Below are positions 25,379-34,327 of a stretch of DNA of 64,000 nt, one piece after another (position 1 is the stretch's first letter; each line of letters begins with the position of its first letter). Where the stretch lies: contig JBGQFW010000007.1 in assembly GCA_041497115.1 (NCBI GenBank), positions 1 through 64,000 on the forward strand, read 5' to 3'. The position numbers were made by a program, and so were the translations under genes. The notes under the pieces were generated by a model that did not search any database, was not told where the DNA came from, and worked only from the letters and a program-made list of their open reading frames with translations. Source of the DNA: AR5 sp041497115. Lineage in GTDB: Bacteria; Methylomirabilota; Methylomirabilia; Rokubacteriales; CSP1-6.

Positions 25379-25861
25379 CTACGGACAGGTCGTGCCGCCG
25401 TTGCTGTTGGCGGCCGTGCTGTCGCCGCTCCCGCAGACCAGGAACGTGCCGACCGCGGTGCTGGAGTACTTGTAGGACGCGCCCGAGCCGGTCCAGCTGG
25501 CGGGCAGCGTCGGGATGCTGTTGAGGAACGGCCCGCCGACCTGGTTCTGCGCGTTGGTCTGCTGCGTGGTCAGGACGGCCGGGAGTGCGCCCGACTGGTT
25601 GTTAGCGGTCGGGCAGGTGGTGGCGGCGGAGCCGTTGTCGGGCAGGCCGCCGCAGTGCGCCGAGTAGATGCTGATGGCCGAGGCCATGGCCCGCGTGTCG
25701 GCCTGGGCCTTGGCGATGCGCGCCCGCGCCTGCACGTTGGCGTAGAGCGGCACGGCGATGGCGGCAAGAATGCCGATGATCGCCACGACGATGAGCAGCT
25801 CGATCAGCGTGAAGCCGCGCTGACTGCCGAACGAGAGCCGCTTCGAGAAGAATGCAGTCAT
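25379..25861 (-). CDS. Type IV pilin / pseudopilin-like protein
   Basis: A 160-residue prepilin. The class III signal is Q-R-G-F-T-L-I-E-L-L-I-V-V-A-I-I-G-I-L with cleavage between G and F and the conserved Glu at +5, followed by A-A-I-A-V-P-L-Y. The globular part has four Cys and is Ser/Thr/Asn rich, as in major pilins or GspG-like pseudopilins. The ATG is preceded by AGGAGGAG. A strong terminator follows, so it can be transcribed alone; no assembly genes are nearby. Confidence 0.92.
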   Translation of the reverse strand: MTAFFSKRLSFGSQRGFTLIELLIVVAIIGILAAIAVPLYANVQARARIAKAQADTRAMASAISIYSAHCGGLPDNGSAATTCPTANNQSGALPAVLTTQQTNAQNQVGGPFLNSIPTLPASWTGSGASYKYSSTAVGTFLVCGSGDSTAANSNGGTTCP

Positions 25862-25918
25862 CAGACTCCTCCTATCGGAGTTTGGATTTTTGGCAACGAT
25901 CGGAGCCGCGGCGGCGGG

Positions 25919-26227
25919 CTAGACGGCGGGAGGAGCGCGCGGGCGAGTCGGCTCGGAGAAACGATCCGCGAACGGGCGCGTGTCGGCGACGGCGATGCGG
26001 CCCGACGGCCGCAGCACCAACAGCAGGGTCCGCTGGACTGCATCCATCGGGTCGCTGAACGGGAACGTCTTGACGATGAGGTTACTGACGTCGGTGAAAT
26101 CCAGGGTGGTCGGATCGTCGAAGCAGGGGCTCCAGTCCGCGTACGCGATCGTGAGCGTGTACTGACCGCGGGCGAAGAGCGTGAGGGCCAGCAGCACGAC
26201 CGCCAGCGAGGGACGAATCCTACGCAT
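25919..26227 (-). CDS. Small putative exported protein
   Basis: A 102-residue frame with a possible signal peptide (M-R-R-I-R-P-S-L-A-V-V-L-L-A-L-T-L-F-A) and then a short soluble part containing one Cys (W-S-P-C-F-D-D-P) and a Pro/Arg-rich tail. It lies 18 bases after the signalling fusion gene on the same strand and 57 bases before the pilin. No Shine-Dalgarno is evident and I know no family, so it may not be a gene, but it fills an otherwise empty gap. Confidence 0.5.
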   Translation of the reverse strand: MRRIRPSLAVVLLALTLFARGQYTLTIAYADWSPCFDDPTTLDFTDVSNLIVKTFPFSDPMDAVQRTLLLVLRPSGRIAVADTRPFADRFSEPTRPRAPPAV

Positions 26228-26245
26228 CCGGCAAGACCGTTGAAT

Positions 26246-28531
26246 CTACGCGCTCTCGCGGCGCTCCCGGTCGCGGGCCTTGCGCTCGTGCATGTCGCGG
26301 TCGGCGTCGCGCAGGAACTCCTCGGCGGTGTCGGGCGGGGACTGGCTCCAGGCGATGCCGGTCGAGCACTCGATGCTGACGGGCAGCCGGCGCTGCAGCG
26401 ACAGCGAGTTCAGCTTGTCGCGCACGCGGGCAAGGATGATGTCCACGTCCTTGGGCGTGGCGTCCAGCAGCAGCACGGCGAACTCGTCGCCGCCGTAGCG
26501 GGCCACCACGTCGGTGGTGCGGGTGGCCTCGCTGAGCGCGTCGGCCACCGTGCGCAGCACCTCGTCGCCCAGCGTGTAGCCGAAGCCGTCGTTGACGGCC
26601 TTCAGGTGAAGGACGTCGAGCGCCAGCAGCAGCAGGCCGCTCTTGCGGCGGCGGGCGCCCGCCGCGATGCGACGATACGACTCGTTGAAGGCCCGGCGGC
26701 TGCTGAGGCCGGTCAGCGGATCGGGCGCGTAGCGCGCCAGCTTGCGGTCGGCGTCGTACAGCCGCGAGGCGATCACGCGCAGCAGGCCGTTGGCCAGATC
26801 CACCGACTCGCCCAGCGCGGTGACGAAGTCGGCCTGGCGCAGGACCAGGCAGTGCGCGCGCTCCACCGCGATGACGGTCGCCGAGCGCGGCTGGCCGCGC
26901 AGGATGCCGAGCTCGCCGAACACCTCCGCCTTGCCGATCTCGCCCAGCAGCATCTCGGCCTGGCCGTCGGCGGTCGCCTCCACCACGCGCACGCGGCCCG
27001 AGAGCAGCACCCACAGGTGGCGGGGCGGCTCGCCCTGGCGGGCGATGACGTGGCCGGCCGGGTAGACCTGCTCGGTGGCCTGGCCGACCAGCGTGTTGAG
27101 CTGCACCGCCGACAGCGAGCGGAAGAGCGGCACGCCGGCAAGCATGCTGGCCAGCAGCGTCTGCGTCGTTCCCCGATCCTCGCGGGCGTCCTCCAGCGTG
27201 ACGGGCTCCTCGCCGGCGGTGCGCGCGGTCGACTCGGTGTAGGACACGAGCGTGCGGGCCAGCCACGCGCGCACGCGCGCGCGCAGCATCGGCGGGCTGT
27301 ACGGCTTGGCCAGGTAGTCGGTGGCCGCGATCTCGGGGCGGTGCAGCGCGGTCGCCTGCGGGTGATCGGCGAGGAGGATGATCGGGAAGTTGGTGCGCCC
27401 CATGCGGCTGCGGAACGCCGGCACGAGATCGGCGCCGTCGCCGGGCGGCAGCCCGGCGTCCACGATGGCGAGGTCGGGCATGTGCTCGGTGCCGCGGGTG
27501 AGCGCCGCGTGCATGTCGGGCACCGGCAGCGCCACCATGCCGTCCTCGGCCAGCGCCTCCTCGATCGCCGCCGCCTCCGAGTCGTCCGGCGTCACCACCA
27601 GCACGCGCGCGCCGGCGATGAGCCGGCGGCGCAGCGCCGAGATCTCCGCCACCGGCTCCGGCCGCCCGGTGCCCTCGATCTCGAACTCGGTCCCCTCGCG
27701 CGCCGCGAACACGTCGACGCTGCCGCCGATGGCGGTCATGCGCTCGCGAGCGGATGCCTCGAAGCGATCCATGAACGCGTCGTCGTGGGTGGGATCGTGG
27801 TGGAACAGGGCGAGGCGCTTGACCTCGGCGGCGCGGGCGACCTGGATGGCGTACTCCACCGTCGAATGCCCCCAGCCGACCCGGTTGGTGTACTCCTCCT
27901 CGGTGTACTGCGCGTCGTGGATCACGAGGTCGGCGCCGCGCATGAACGCGATGTGCCGCTGGTCGCCCGGGTGGTTGAGCTGGCCGTTCTCCGCCCCCCA
28001 GAACGGCTCGTGGTCGGTGACGTAGGCGATGCTGGCGCCGCCGTTGGACATCCGGTAGGCGATGGTGGGCGCAGTGTGGTTGAGGTACTGCGTCTCCACC
28101 AGCACCTCGCCGACGCGGAAGAACCCCTCCTCGAGCTCGGTGAAGTGGATGCGCGAGCGCAGGTCGCGCAGCTTCACCGGAAAATACGAGTACTCCATCT
28201 GACCCGACATCGCCTCTTCGAGGCTCTGCTGGAAGCCGAGCGGCGCGTACACGTTGAGCTCGGCCCCGGGCAGGAAGGCGGGCACGAAGAACGGAAACCC
28301 CTGGATGTGATCCCAGTGCGTGTGGCCGATGAACAGGTGCAGCCGCACCGGCGCCGACATCGTGCGCACGAGATGCAGCCCCAGCTCGCGGGCGCCCGTC
28401 CCGCAGTCGAGCACGATGACGGTGCCGTCGCCGGCGCGCACCTCCACGCACGACGTGTTGCCGCCGTAGCGCGCGGTGCGATCACCGGGAGCGGCGATGG
28501 ATCCTCGAGTGCCCCAGAACCTGACGTGCAA
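26246..28531 (-). CDS. Metallo-beta-lactamase / REC / cNMP-binding / GGDEF fusion signalling protein
   Basis: A ~761-residue fusion. Residues 1-~250: metallo-beta-lactamase fold (H-V-R-F-W-G-T-R-G-S, then G-H-T-H-W-D-H-I-Q-G-F, later H-D-A-Q-Y), of the kind related to cyclic-nucleotide phosphodiesterases. ~305-425: receiver domain with acidic P-D-D, phospho-Asp in I-V-D-A-G-L-P and Lys in A-K-P-Y. ~475-590: cyclic-nucleotide-binding domain (G-E-L-G-I-L-R-G-Q-P-R-S-A-T). ~605-end: GGDEF with intact R-Y-G-G-D-E-F, so an active diguanylate cyclase is expected. I start it at TTG 28531: homologous MBL proteins begin there, AGAGGG precedes it, and the minus-strand -10 box at 28567-28572 would lie inside any longer version. 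Confidence 0.87.
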   Translation of the reverse strand: MHVRFWGTRGSIAAPGDRTARYGGNTSCVEVRAGDGTVIVLDCGTGARELGLHLVRTMSAPVRLHLFIGHTHWDHIQGFPFFVPAFLPGAELNVYAPLGFQQSLEEAMSGQMEYSYFPVKLRDLRSRIHFTELEEGFFRVGEVLVETQYLNHTAPTIAYRMSNGGASIAYVTDHEPFWGAENGQLNHPGDQRHIAFMRGADLVIHDAQYTEEEYTNRVGWGHSTVEYAIQVARAAEVKRLALFHHDPTHDDAFMDRFEASARERMTAIGGSVDVFAAREGTEFEIEGTGRPEPVAEISALRRRLIAGARVLVVTPDDSEAAAIEEALAEDGMVALPVPDMHAALTRGTEHMPDLAIVDAGLPPGDGADLVPAFRSRMGRTNFPIILLADHPQATALHRPEIAATDYLAKPYSPPMLRARVRAWLARTLVSYTESTARTAGEEPVTLEDAREDRGTTQTLLASMLAGVPLFRSLSAVQLNTLVGQATEQVYPAGHVIARQGEPPRHLWVLLSGRVRVVEATADGQAEMLLGEIGKAEVFGELGILRGQPRSATVIAVERAHCLVLRQADFVTALGESVDLANGLLRVIASRLYDADRKLARYAPDPLTGLSSRRAFNESYRRIAAGARRRKSGLLLLALDVLHLKAVNDGFGYTLGDEVLRTVADALSEATRTTDVVARYGGDEFAVLLLDATPKDVDIILARVRDKLNSLSLQRRLPVSIECSTGIAWSQSPPDTAEEFLRDADRDMHERKARDRERRESA

Positions 28532-28566
28532 GGCGTTCCCTCTCCGACCGGGTCGAAGGTCCGAGA

Positions 28567-28572
28567 ATTCTA
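28567..28572 (-). promoter_or_regulatory. -10 box for the MBL-REC-cNMP-GGDEF gene
   Basis: TAGAAT on the minus strand, 35 bases before the TTG start at 28531. Its position supports the short gene model. Confidence 0.4.
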
Positions 28573-28599
28573 GCATCACCGGGGACCGGCGCGCCGGGA

Positions 28600-28605
28600 T
28601 AGAAT
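28600..28605 (+). promoter_or_regulatory. -10 box for the liv operon
   Basis: TAGAAT, about 51 bases before the livJ-type ATG (28657), divergent to the minus-strand box at 28567. No convincing -35 is visible. Confidence 0.4.
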
Positions 28606-28656
28606 AATCCGCTTTCGGCCGCCCCGCGGCGGCCGGCGACGACAAGGAGGTCGCGC

Positions 28657-29925
28657 ATGCGCACGACTCGACGTCATTTCCTGGCGCTCACCGGCGGCGC
28701 CGCCGCCGCCGCGCTGCGGCTCGACGCCGCCCCCGCCTTCGCCCAGGCCGGCCCCGTCAAGATCGGCGTGCTCGCCGCCAAGGCGGGCGTGCTGGCACCG
28801 GTCGGCGAGTCGGGGCTGCGCGGCGTGCAGTGGGCGACCGACCGCATCAACGCGGCGGGCGGGATCCTCGGACGCCGCATCGAGCTGGTGATCGAGGAGG
28901 AATCCGCGCCGAAGGACACCGTCGAGCGCTTCCGCAAGCTCGCCCTTCAGGACAAGGTGGATGCCGTCTCCGGCGCCATCTCCACCGGCGTCGGGCTGGC
29001 GCTGGGGCCCGTCGCCGAGGAGATGAAGACGATCTGGCTCGCGTGGGACGCCACCACGCAGAAGGGCGTCGAGGAGACGATCCCGAAGCCGAAATACTCC
29101 TTCCGGTCGACGGACAACGAGTGCGAGGCGGTCATGGCGTCGCTGCTGACCGCGCGCCACTGGAAGGGCAAGTTCAAGACGGTCGCCGGCATCAACCCCG
29201 ATTATTCCTACGGCCGCGACAACTGGGCGGCCTTCCTGGCCATCATGAAGAAGCACGGGATCGACGTGCAGGTGGTGGGCGAGCTGTGGCCCAAGCTCGG
29301 CGCCACCGACTTCACCGCCCACGTGGCGGCGCTGCAACAGGCGAAGCCCGACCTGATCTTCTCCTGCTTCTGGGCGGGCGACACGCCGATCTTCATGAAG
29401 CAGGCCCACGCGGCCGGGCTGACGGCGAAGACCAAGCTCGTGCTGACCACCGGCGGCGGCGTGCACGAGTCGCTCAAGAAGGAGTTCACGCCGGAGGGCG
29501 CGATCCTCGGCTACAACTGCCTCTACTTCGACTGGGCGCGGGCCGGTGCGCTGCAGAAGGAGTTCGTCCGCTGGCATCACGAGAAGTTCAAGGAGTGGCC
29601 GAACTACGAGTCCGACCACGGCTACTTCACGATCGTCGCGTACAAGGCGGCGGTGGAGCGGGCGGCGAAGGCGGCCGGCGGCAAGTGGCCGAGCCAGGAC
29701 GCGGTCATCCAGGCGCTCGAGGGTGTCGAGGCGGAGTCGCTGTCCGGTCCGCGCCGCTACCGCGAGGACCACATCATGGAGGCGACGTTCTTCCAGGGCA
29801 CCACGACGCACAAGAACAGGTACGATTTCGTCACCATCGACCCGGTGGAGACGATGGGCACCAAGCAGATCCAGAAGCCCTCCGGCGTGGGGCTGTACGA
29901 TTGGATCAACTCCTGGAAGGTGTGA
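28657..29925 (+). CDS. Branched-chain amino-acid-type ABC transporter substrate-binding protein
   Basis: A 422-residue periplasmic binding protein of the Peripla_BP_6/LivJ type. The N-terminus T-R-R-H-F-L-A-L-T-G-G-A-A-A-A-A is a twin-arginine signal. The mature part starts V-K-I-G-V-L and has G-I-L-G-R-R-I-E-L-V-I-E-E and Y-S-Y-G-R-D-N-W typical of the family. AAGGAGGT precedes the ATG at ideal spacing. It leads a complete liv-type operon; ligands of this family extend from branched amino acids to aromatic acids and amides, so the substrate is open. Confidence 0.92.
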   Translation: MRTTRRHFLALTGGAAAAALRLDAAPAFAQAGPVKIGVLAAKAGVLAPVGESGLRGVQWATDRINAAGGILGRRIELVIEEESAPKDTVERFRKLALQDKVDAVSGAISTGVGLALGPVAEEMKTIWLAWDATTQKGVEETIPKPKYSFRSTDNECEAVMASLLTARHWKGKFKTVAGINPDYSYGRDNWAAFLAIMKKHGIDVQVVGELWPKLGATDFTAHVAALQQAKPDLIFSCFWAGDTPIFMKQAHAAGLTAKTKLVLTTGGGVHESLKKEFTPEGAILGYNCLYFDWARAGALQKEFVRWHHEKFKEWPNYESDHGYFTIVAYKAAVERAAKAAGGKWPSQDAVIQALEGVEAESLSGPRRYREDHIMEATFFQGTTTHKNRYDFVTIDPVETMGTKQIQKPSGVGLYDWINSWKV

Positions 29926-29935
29926 GCGGGCGGCC

Positions 29936-30820
29936 CTGATCCAGCAGAGCTTCAGCATCGTGCTCGGCGGCGTGTTTCACGCCGCCGTGCTCTTCCTCGT
30001 CGCGGCGGGACTGCAGCTCGTCTTCGGCGTGCAGAAGATCCTCAACCTCGCCTGCGGCTCCTTCTACGCGCTGGGTGCCTACGTGGGCGTGTCGACGGTG
30101 ACGTGGGCGCTGGGTCACGGCCTGCCCGCGCCGCTGTTCGTCCTGGCGCTGCTGGCCGGCGGCCTCGCCCTCGGCGTGGTGGGGCCGCCGATCGAGCGGC
30201 TGCTGCGGACGATCTACGACCGCGACGAGGCCTTCCAGCTCCTGCTCACCTTCGCGCTGGTGCTCATGATCGAGGACGTGATCCGCTTCGTGTGGGGCAC
30301 CGCGCCGGTGCAGCTCGGCCGCGTCTATCTCGTCTACGGTCAGGTGACCCTCGCCGGATCCACCGTCCCCGTCTACAACCTGGTGGTGATCGCCGCCGGC
30401 GGCCTCATCGCGCTGGGCATGGGCGGGCTGCTGACCCGCACGCGCTTCGGTCGCATCGTACGGGCCACCGCCGAGAACCGCGAGATGAGCGCGGCGCTCG
30501 GGGTGGACACGCGGGCCGTCTACGTGCGCGTGTTCTCGCTGGGCGTCGTGCTGGGCACGGTGGGCGGCGCCCTGGTGATCCCGGCCACCGCGGCGGTGAG
30601 CGAGATGGCCATCGAGGTCATCGTGGAGGCGTTCGCGGTGGTGGTGATCGGCGGGCTCGGCAGCATGCGGGGCGCCGTCGTGGGGGCGCTCGTCGTCGGC
30701 CTGCTCAAGGCGGGCGCCGTCGCGCTGTGGCCGGAGGTCGAGATGCTCGCCGTCTACGTGGTCGTCATCGCGGTGCTCGTGCTGCGCCCGGCGGGGCTGT
30801 TCGCCGCCGCCGTCCCGTGA
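29936..30820 (+). CDS. livH: LivH-type ABC transporter permease
   Basis: About 294 residues with eight or so hydrophobic segments. Typical permease sequence G-L-Q-L-V-F-G-V-Q-K-I-L-N-L-A appears near the start and V-V-I-G-G-L-G-S-M-R-G-A near the end. There is no ATG, GTG or TTG in frame at the expected start. By alignment the protein begins L-I-Q-Q-S-F at a CTG (29936), 10 bases after the previous stop; the first conventional start is GTG 29960. Ends with a GTGA overlap into livM. Confidence 0.87.
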   Translation: MIQQSFSIVLGGVFHAAVLFLVAAGLQLVFGVQKILNLACGSFYALGAYVGVSTVTWALGHGLPAPLFVLALLAGGLALGVVGPPIERLLRTIYDRDEAFQLLLTFALVLMIEDVIRFVWGTAPVQLGRVYLVYGQVTLAGSTVPVYNLVVIAAGGLIALGMGGLLTRTRFGRIVRATAENREMSAALGVDTRAVYVRVFSLGVVLGTVGGALVIPATAAVSEMAIEVIVEAFAVVVIGGLGSMRGAVVGALVVGLLKAGAVALWPEVEMLAVYVVVIAVLVLRPAGLFAAAVP

Positions 30821-31761
30821 GCGCGCGCACGGCCGCCGCCGTCCTGGCGGCGGCGCTGCTGCTGGCGGCGCCGTGGCTGGCCTCGCCGTACCAGGTGACC
30901 CTGCTGCTGCCGGCGTTCGCCTACGGCATCGCGCTGCTCGGCCTCAATCTGCTGTTCGGCACCACCGGGCTGCTCTCCTTCGGCCACGCGCTCTTCGTCG
31001 CGCTGGGCGCCTACACCGCCGCCGTCCTCACGACGCGCATGGGGGTGCGCTCGTTCGAGGTCGTCGTGCTGGCGGCCGCCGCCGGCGCGGCCCTCGTGGC
31101 GGTCCCGGTGGGGCTGCTGTGCGTGCGCTACGTGAAGATCTACTTCGGGATGCTGACGCTCGCCTTCGGGATGCTGTTCTACTCGTTCCTCTACAAGTTC
31201 TACGCGCTCACCGGCGGCGACGAGGGCATCCGCGTGCTGCGCCCGGTCCTGATCGGGCTGCCCTTCGCCGGCCTCGACAAGATCGGGTTCCTCACCGGCC
31301 CCTTCTATTATTACGCGCTCGGCCTGCTCGCCGTGGCCGCGCTGGTCATGAGGCGCATCGTGCGCTCGCCCTTCGGACTGAGCCTGCGGGCCATCCGCGA
31401 GAACGCCGAGAAGGCGGCGGCGATCGGCGTCAGCGTGCGGCGCTACCGCTTCTACGCGTTCGTCATCGCCGCGGTGTTCGGCGCGGTGGGCGGCACGCTC
31501 CTGGCGGTGCCGACGGGGCTGGCCGATCCGCTGCTAGCCTACTGGACCCACTCCGGCAACCTGGTCTTCATGCTGCTGCTGGGCGGCTTCGAGCACTTCC
31601 TGGGCCCGGTGCTCGGCGCGATCGTCTTCATCTTCCTCCAGGACTTCGTGATGTCGGTGACCTCCTACTGGCGCTTCGTGTTCGGCGCGCTGCTCGCGGT
31701 CGTGGTCGTCTTCTTCCCGCGTGGGCTGCTGGGGCTGCTCGGGCGCGAGGGGCCGGCGTGA
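30817..31761 (+). CDS. livM: LivM-type ABC transporter permease
   Basis: A 314-residue inner-membrane permease with eight or nine hydrophobic segments. Hallmarks: G-L-N-L-L-F-G-T-T-G-L-L-S-F-G-H-A-L-F near the N-terminus and S-P-F-G-L-S-L-R-A-I-R-E-N, the loop that contacts the ATPase. GTG start overlaps the livH stop by 4 bases; the end overlaps livG in the same way. Confidence 0.92.
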   Translation: MSARTAAAVLAAALLLAAPWLASPYQVTLLLPAFAYGIALLGLNLLFGTTGLLSFGHALFVALGAYTAAVLTTRMGVRSFEVVVLAAAAGAALVAVPVGLLCVRYVKIYFGMLTLAFGMLFYSFLYKFYALTGGDEGIRVLRPVLIGLPFAGLDKIGFLTGPFYYYALGLLAVAALVMRRIVRSPFGLSLRAIRENAEKAAAIGVSVRRYRFYAFVIAAVFGAVGGTLLAVPTGLADPLLAYWTHSGNLVFMLLLGGFEHFLGPVLGAIVFIFLQDFVMSVTSYWRFVFGALLAVVVVFFPRGLLGLLGREGPA

Positions 31762-32513
31762 CGCTGCTCGAGGCAGTGGCCGTCCGCAAGCTGTACGGGA
31801 CCTTCTGCGCGCTCGACGGCGTGACGCTGACGGTGCCCGCCGGCCAGTTCCTCTCCATCATCGGCCCCAACGGCGCGGGCAAGACGACGCTGGTCAACGT
31901 GCTCACGGGGTCGACGCCGCCGACCAGCGGCGCCGTCCGCTTCAAGGGGCGGGAGGTGAGCGGGGCAGGCCCGGTGCGGCTGGCGCGGCTGGGCATGGCC
32001 CGCGCGTTCCAGCTCGTCAACGTCTTCCCCGGCCTCACCGTGGGCGAGACGCTGGCAGCGGCGATCGTCAACCGTCTCGGCCGCGGCGGCCGGCTCTTCG
32101 CCACGCTGGCCGGCGACCGCCGCGTGTGGGACGAGGCGGCCTCCGTGGCCGAGCTGTTCCGGCTCGGCGACGCCCTGGCGCGCCCGGCCCGCACGCTGCC
32201 CCAGGGCGATCGCAAGCTCCTCGACGTGGCGAGCGCGTTCGCCCTCCGGCCCGAGCTGATCCTGCTCGACGAGCCCACCAGCGGCGTGAGCACCGCCGAC
32301 AAGCACGCGATCATGGAGGTGCTGGTGCAGGCGGCCGCCCGCCTCGGCATCAAGTCCATCGTCCAGGTCGAGCACGACATGGACATCGTCTTCGGCTACT
32401 CCGACCGGATCGTCGTCCTCCACCAGGGGCGGATCCTCGCCGACGGCTCCCCCGCCGCGATCCAGGACGACGACGAGATCATGGCCACCGTGGTCGGGCG
32501 CCCCCGTGCTTGA
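31758..32513 (+). CDS. livG: LivG-type ABC transporter ATPase
   Basis: A 251-residue ATPase. Walker A is G-P-N-G-A-G-K-T-T, Walker B L-I-L-L-D-E-P-T-S-G, with the switch His in V-E-H-D-M-D. The signature region is L-P-Q-G-D-R-K rather than LSGGQ, a degenerate form common in LivG. GTG start overlaps livM; the 3' end overlaps livF by 8 bases. Confidence 0.92.
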   Translation: MTLLEAVAVRKLYGTFCALDGVTLTVPAGQFLSIIGPNGAGKTTLVNVLTGSTPPTSGAVRFKGREVSGAGPVRLARLGMARAFQLVNVFPGLTVGETLAAAIVNRLGRGGRLFATLAGDRRVWDEAASVAELFRLGDALARPARTLPQGDRKLLDVASAFALRPELILLDEPTSGVSTADKHAIMEVLVQAAARLGIKSIVQVEHDMDIVFGYSDRIVVLHQGRILADGSPAAIQDDDEIMATVVGRPRA

Positions 32514-33216
32514 CGTCCGCGCCATCGACGTCTTCATCGACGCCAGCCACATCCTGCGGCAGGTGTCGCTCCACGCCGGCGCGCGCGAGGTCGTGTGCCT
32601 GGTGGGGCGCAACGGTAGCGGCAAGACGACGACGCTGCGCACGATCATGGGCTACCGGCGCCCCGCCGCCGGCGCCATCACCTTCAAGGGCGAGCCGATC
32701 GCGGGGCGGCCGACCCACGTGATCGCCGGGCTCGGCATCGGCTGGGCGCCGGAGGACAGCGGGATCTTCGCCGACCTCACCGTCGCCGAGAACATCGAGA
32801 TCGCCACCTGGACGCGGCCGGGCGGGCGGCCGGCGGCCGAGCGGCTGGCCCTGGCCTACGAGGTGTTTCCGCGCCTGCGCGACTACGCCGGGCGCGGCGG
32901 CACCGCGATCTCCGGCGGAGAGCGCAAGATGCTGTCCATCGCCCGTGCCCTGGCGCTGGACCCGGAGCTGCTGATCCTGGACGAGCCCTTCGAGGGGCTG
33001 TCCCCCGCCATCATCCCCGCGATCAGCGAGTCGATCTCGACGATCACCCGGCTCGGCCGCACGATCCTCATCGCCGAGTCCAACATCCACCACGTGCCGG
33101 CCTGGACGCGACGGTTGTACGTCATCGAGCGCGGCGAGATCATCTTCGCCGGTACACTGGACGAGGCGCACCGCGACGCCGCCGTCCTGCGCGTCATCGG
33201 AGGGAAACCGTCATGA
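32506..33216 (+). CDS. livF: LivF-type ABC transporter ATPase
   Basis: A 236-residue ATPase with Walker A G-R-N-G-S-G-K-T-T, signature I-S-G-G-E-R-K, and Walker B L-L-I-L-D-E-P-F-E-G-L-S-P, the LivF pattern. The switch position reads E-S-N instead of the usual E-Q/E-H form, as in some LivF proteins. It completes the transporter and overlaps the next gene by 4 bases (ATGA), so the MetE-like protein is made with it. Confidence 0.92.
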   Translation: MLDVRAIDVFIDASHILRQVSLHAGAREVVCLVGRNGSGKTTTLRTIMGYRRPAAGAITFKGEPIAGRPTHVIAGLGIGWAPEDSGIFADLTVAENIEIATWTRPGGRPAAERLALAYEVFPRLRDYAGRGGTAISGGERKMLSIARALALDPELLILDEPFEGLSPAIIPAISESISTITRLGRTILIAESNIHHVPAWTRRLYVIERGEIIFAGTLDEAHRDAAVLRVIGGKPS

Positions 33217-34241
33217 GCACCCTGCCCCTGCTGCCGACGTCGGTCGTCGGCTCGCACGGCAAGCCCGGCTGGTGGTTCACCCTCGTGAAGGCCCACGGGG
33301 CCGGCGAGGCCGGCCCCGGCGACCTCGAGGAGATGTTCGACGACGCCGCCGACACCGCGATTCGCGACATGGAGCGCGCCGGCATCGACGTCATCACCGA
33401 CGGCGAGGTCCGCCGGCTCGACGGCTACGTGGACTCCTACTACACGATCATCACGGGCATCCAGCCCCTGCCGGCGCGGCGCCGGGTCGGGCCGTGGGGC
33501 TACGACCAGCAGACGCGCTACGAGGCGGTCGGCCGCATCGAGACGCCGCCCGGCGGCCTCGGCATCGTCCGCGAGTTCGAGTACCTCAAGGCCCACACCA
33601 CGCGCGCGACGAAGGCCACCTGCGCGGGCCCGCTGACGTTCGGCTCGCGCATCCATCCGGGCAAAATCTACAAGGGAGTGGTCGACGTCGCGGAGCGATT
33701 CGCCGAGGTCATCAACGCGGAGCTGAAGGCCCTCGTCGCGGCCGGCGCCACCTGGATCCAGCTCGACGAGCCCGCCCGCGGCAATGTTTCAGGCGAGGAG
33801 ATGGCGCGCCTGTTCAACCTGGCGACCGACGGCGTCAAGGCGCGGCTGGGCTTCCACATCTGCTTCGGCAACCGCTTCGGCCGCTCCCGCTTCCCGCGAT
33901 CCTACGAGCCGTATTTCCCCGGCGCCCTGCAGGCGCGCGCCGACCAGCTCGTGCTGGAGTTCGCCGGCCGCGAGCTGAGCGAGCTCGACCTCTGGCAGAA
34001 GTACGGCGGCGGGCGCGAGCTGGGCGCCGGCGTGGTGGACGTGAAAGGGTTTCAGGACGAGACAGCGGACAGCGTGGCACGTCGGATTCGTCGGGTCCTC
34101 CAGGTGTGCCCGGCCGAGAAGCTGACGCTCAACCCCGATTGTGGCTTCGGCTGGTCGCCACGCTACATGTGCAACCAGAAGCTGCGGGGGCTGGCGGCCG
34201 GCGCGGCGCTGGTCCGGAAAGAGCTGACCGGCGCGGCGTGA
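33213..34241 (+). CDS. Core MetE-like cobalamin-independent methyltransferase (UROD/MetE fold)
   Basis: A 342-residue protein matching only the C-terminal catalytic barrel of MetE. Start L-P-T-S-V-V-G-S-H-G-K-P resembles the MetE-C start; Zn ligands are likely in F-H-I-C-F-G-N (His and Cys) and L-N-P-D-C-G-F-G (Cys). Stand-alone MetE cores act as corrinoid-dependent methionine synthases or in unrelated carbon metabolism, e.g. alkyl transfer to thiols. Position at the end of a liv operon suggests it processes the imported compound. Exact substrate unknown. Confidence 0.83.
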   Translation: MSTLPLLPTSVVGSHGKPGWWFTLVKAHGAGEAGPGDLEEMFDDAADTAIRDMERAGIDVITDGEVRRLDGYVDSYYTIITGIQPLPARRRVGPWGYDQQTRYEAVGRIETPPGGLGIVREFEYLKAHTTRATKATCAGPLTFGSRIHPGKIYKGVVDVAERFAEVINAELKALVAAGATWIQLDEPARGNVSGEEMARLFNLATDGVKARLGFHICFGNRFGRSRFPRSYEPYFPGALQARADQLVLEFAGRELSELDLWQKYGGGRELGAGVVDVKGFQDETADSVARRIRRVLQVCPAEKLTLNPDCGFGWSPRYMCNQKLRGLAAGAALVRKELTGAA

Positions 34242-34327
34242 GCGGGAACCCCGGCGGGGCGTTGTGGGTTGCGTTGCCGGCGCAGACTGTACTAGCGTCG
34301 AGTCCACGTCCGAGGAAGGAGACCCCC

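Noticed and set aside
28531..28645. Longer start (ATG-like codon at 28645) for the MBL-GGDEF gene
   Set aside because: The extra 38 residues lack homology, cross the minus-strand -10 box, and crowd the divergent liv promoter.
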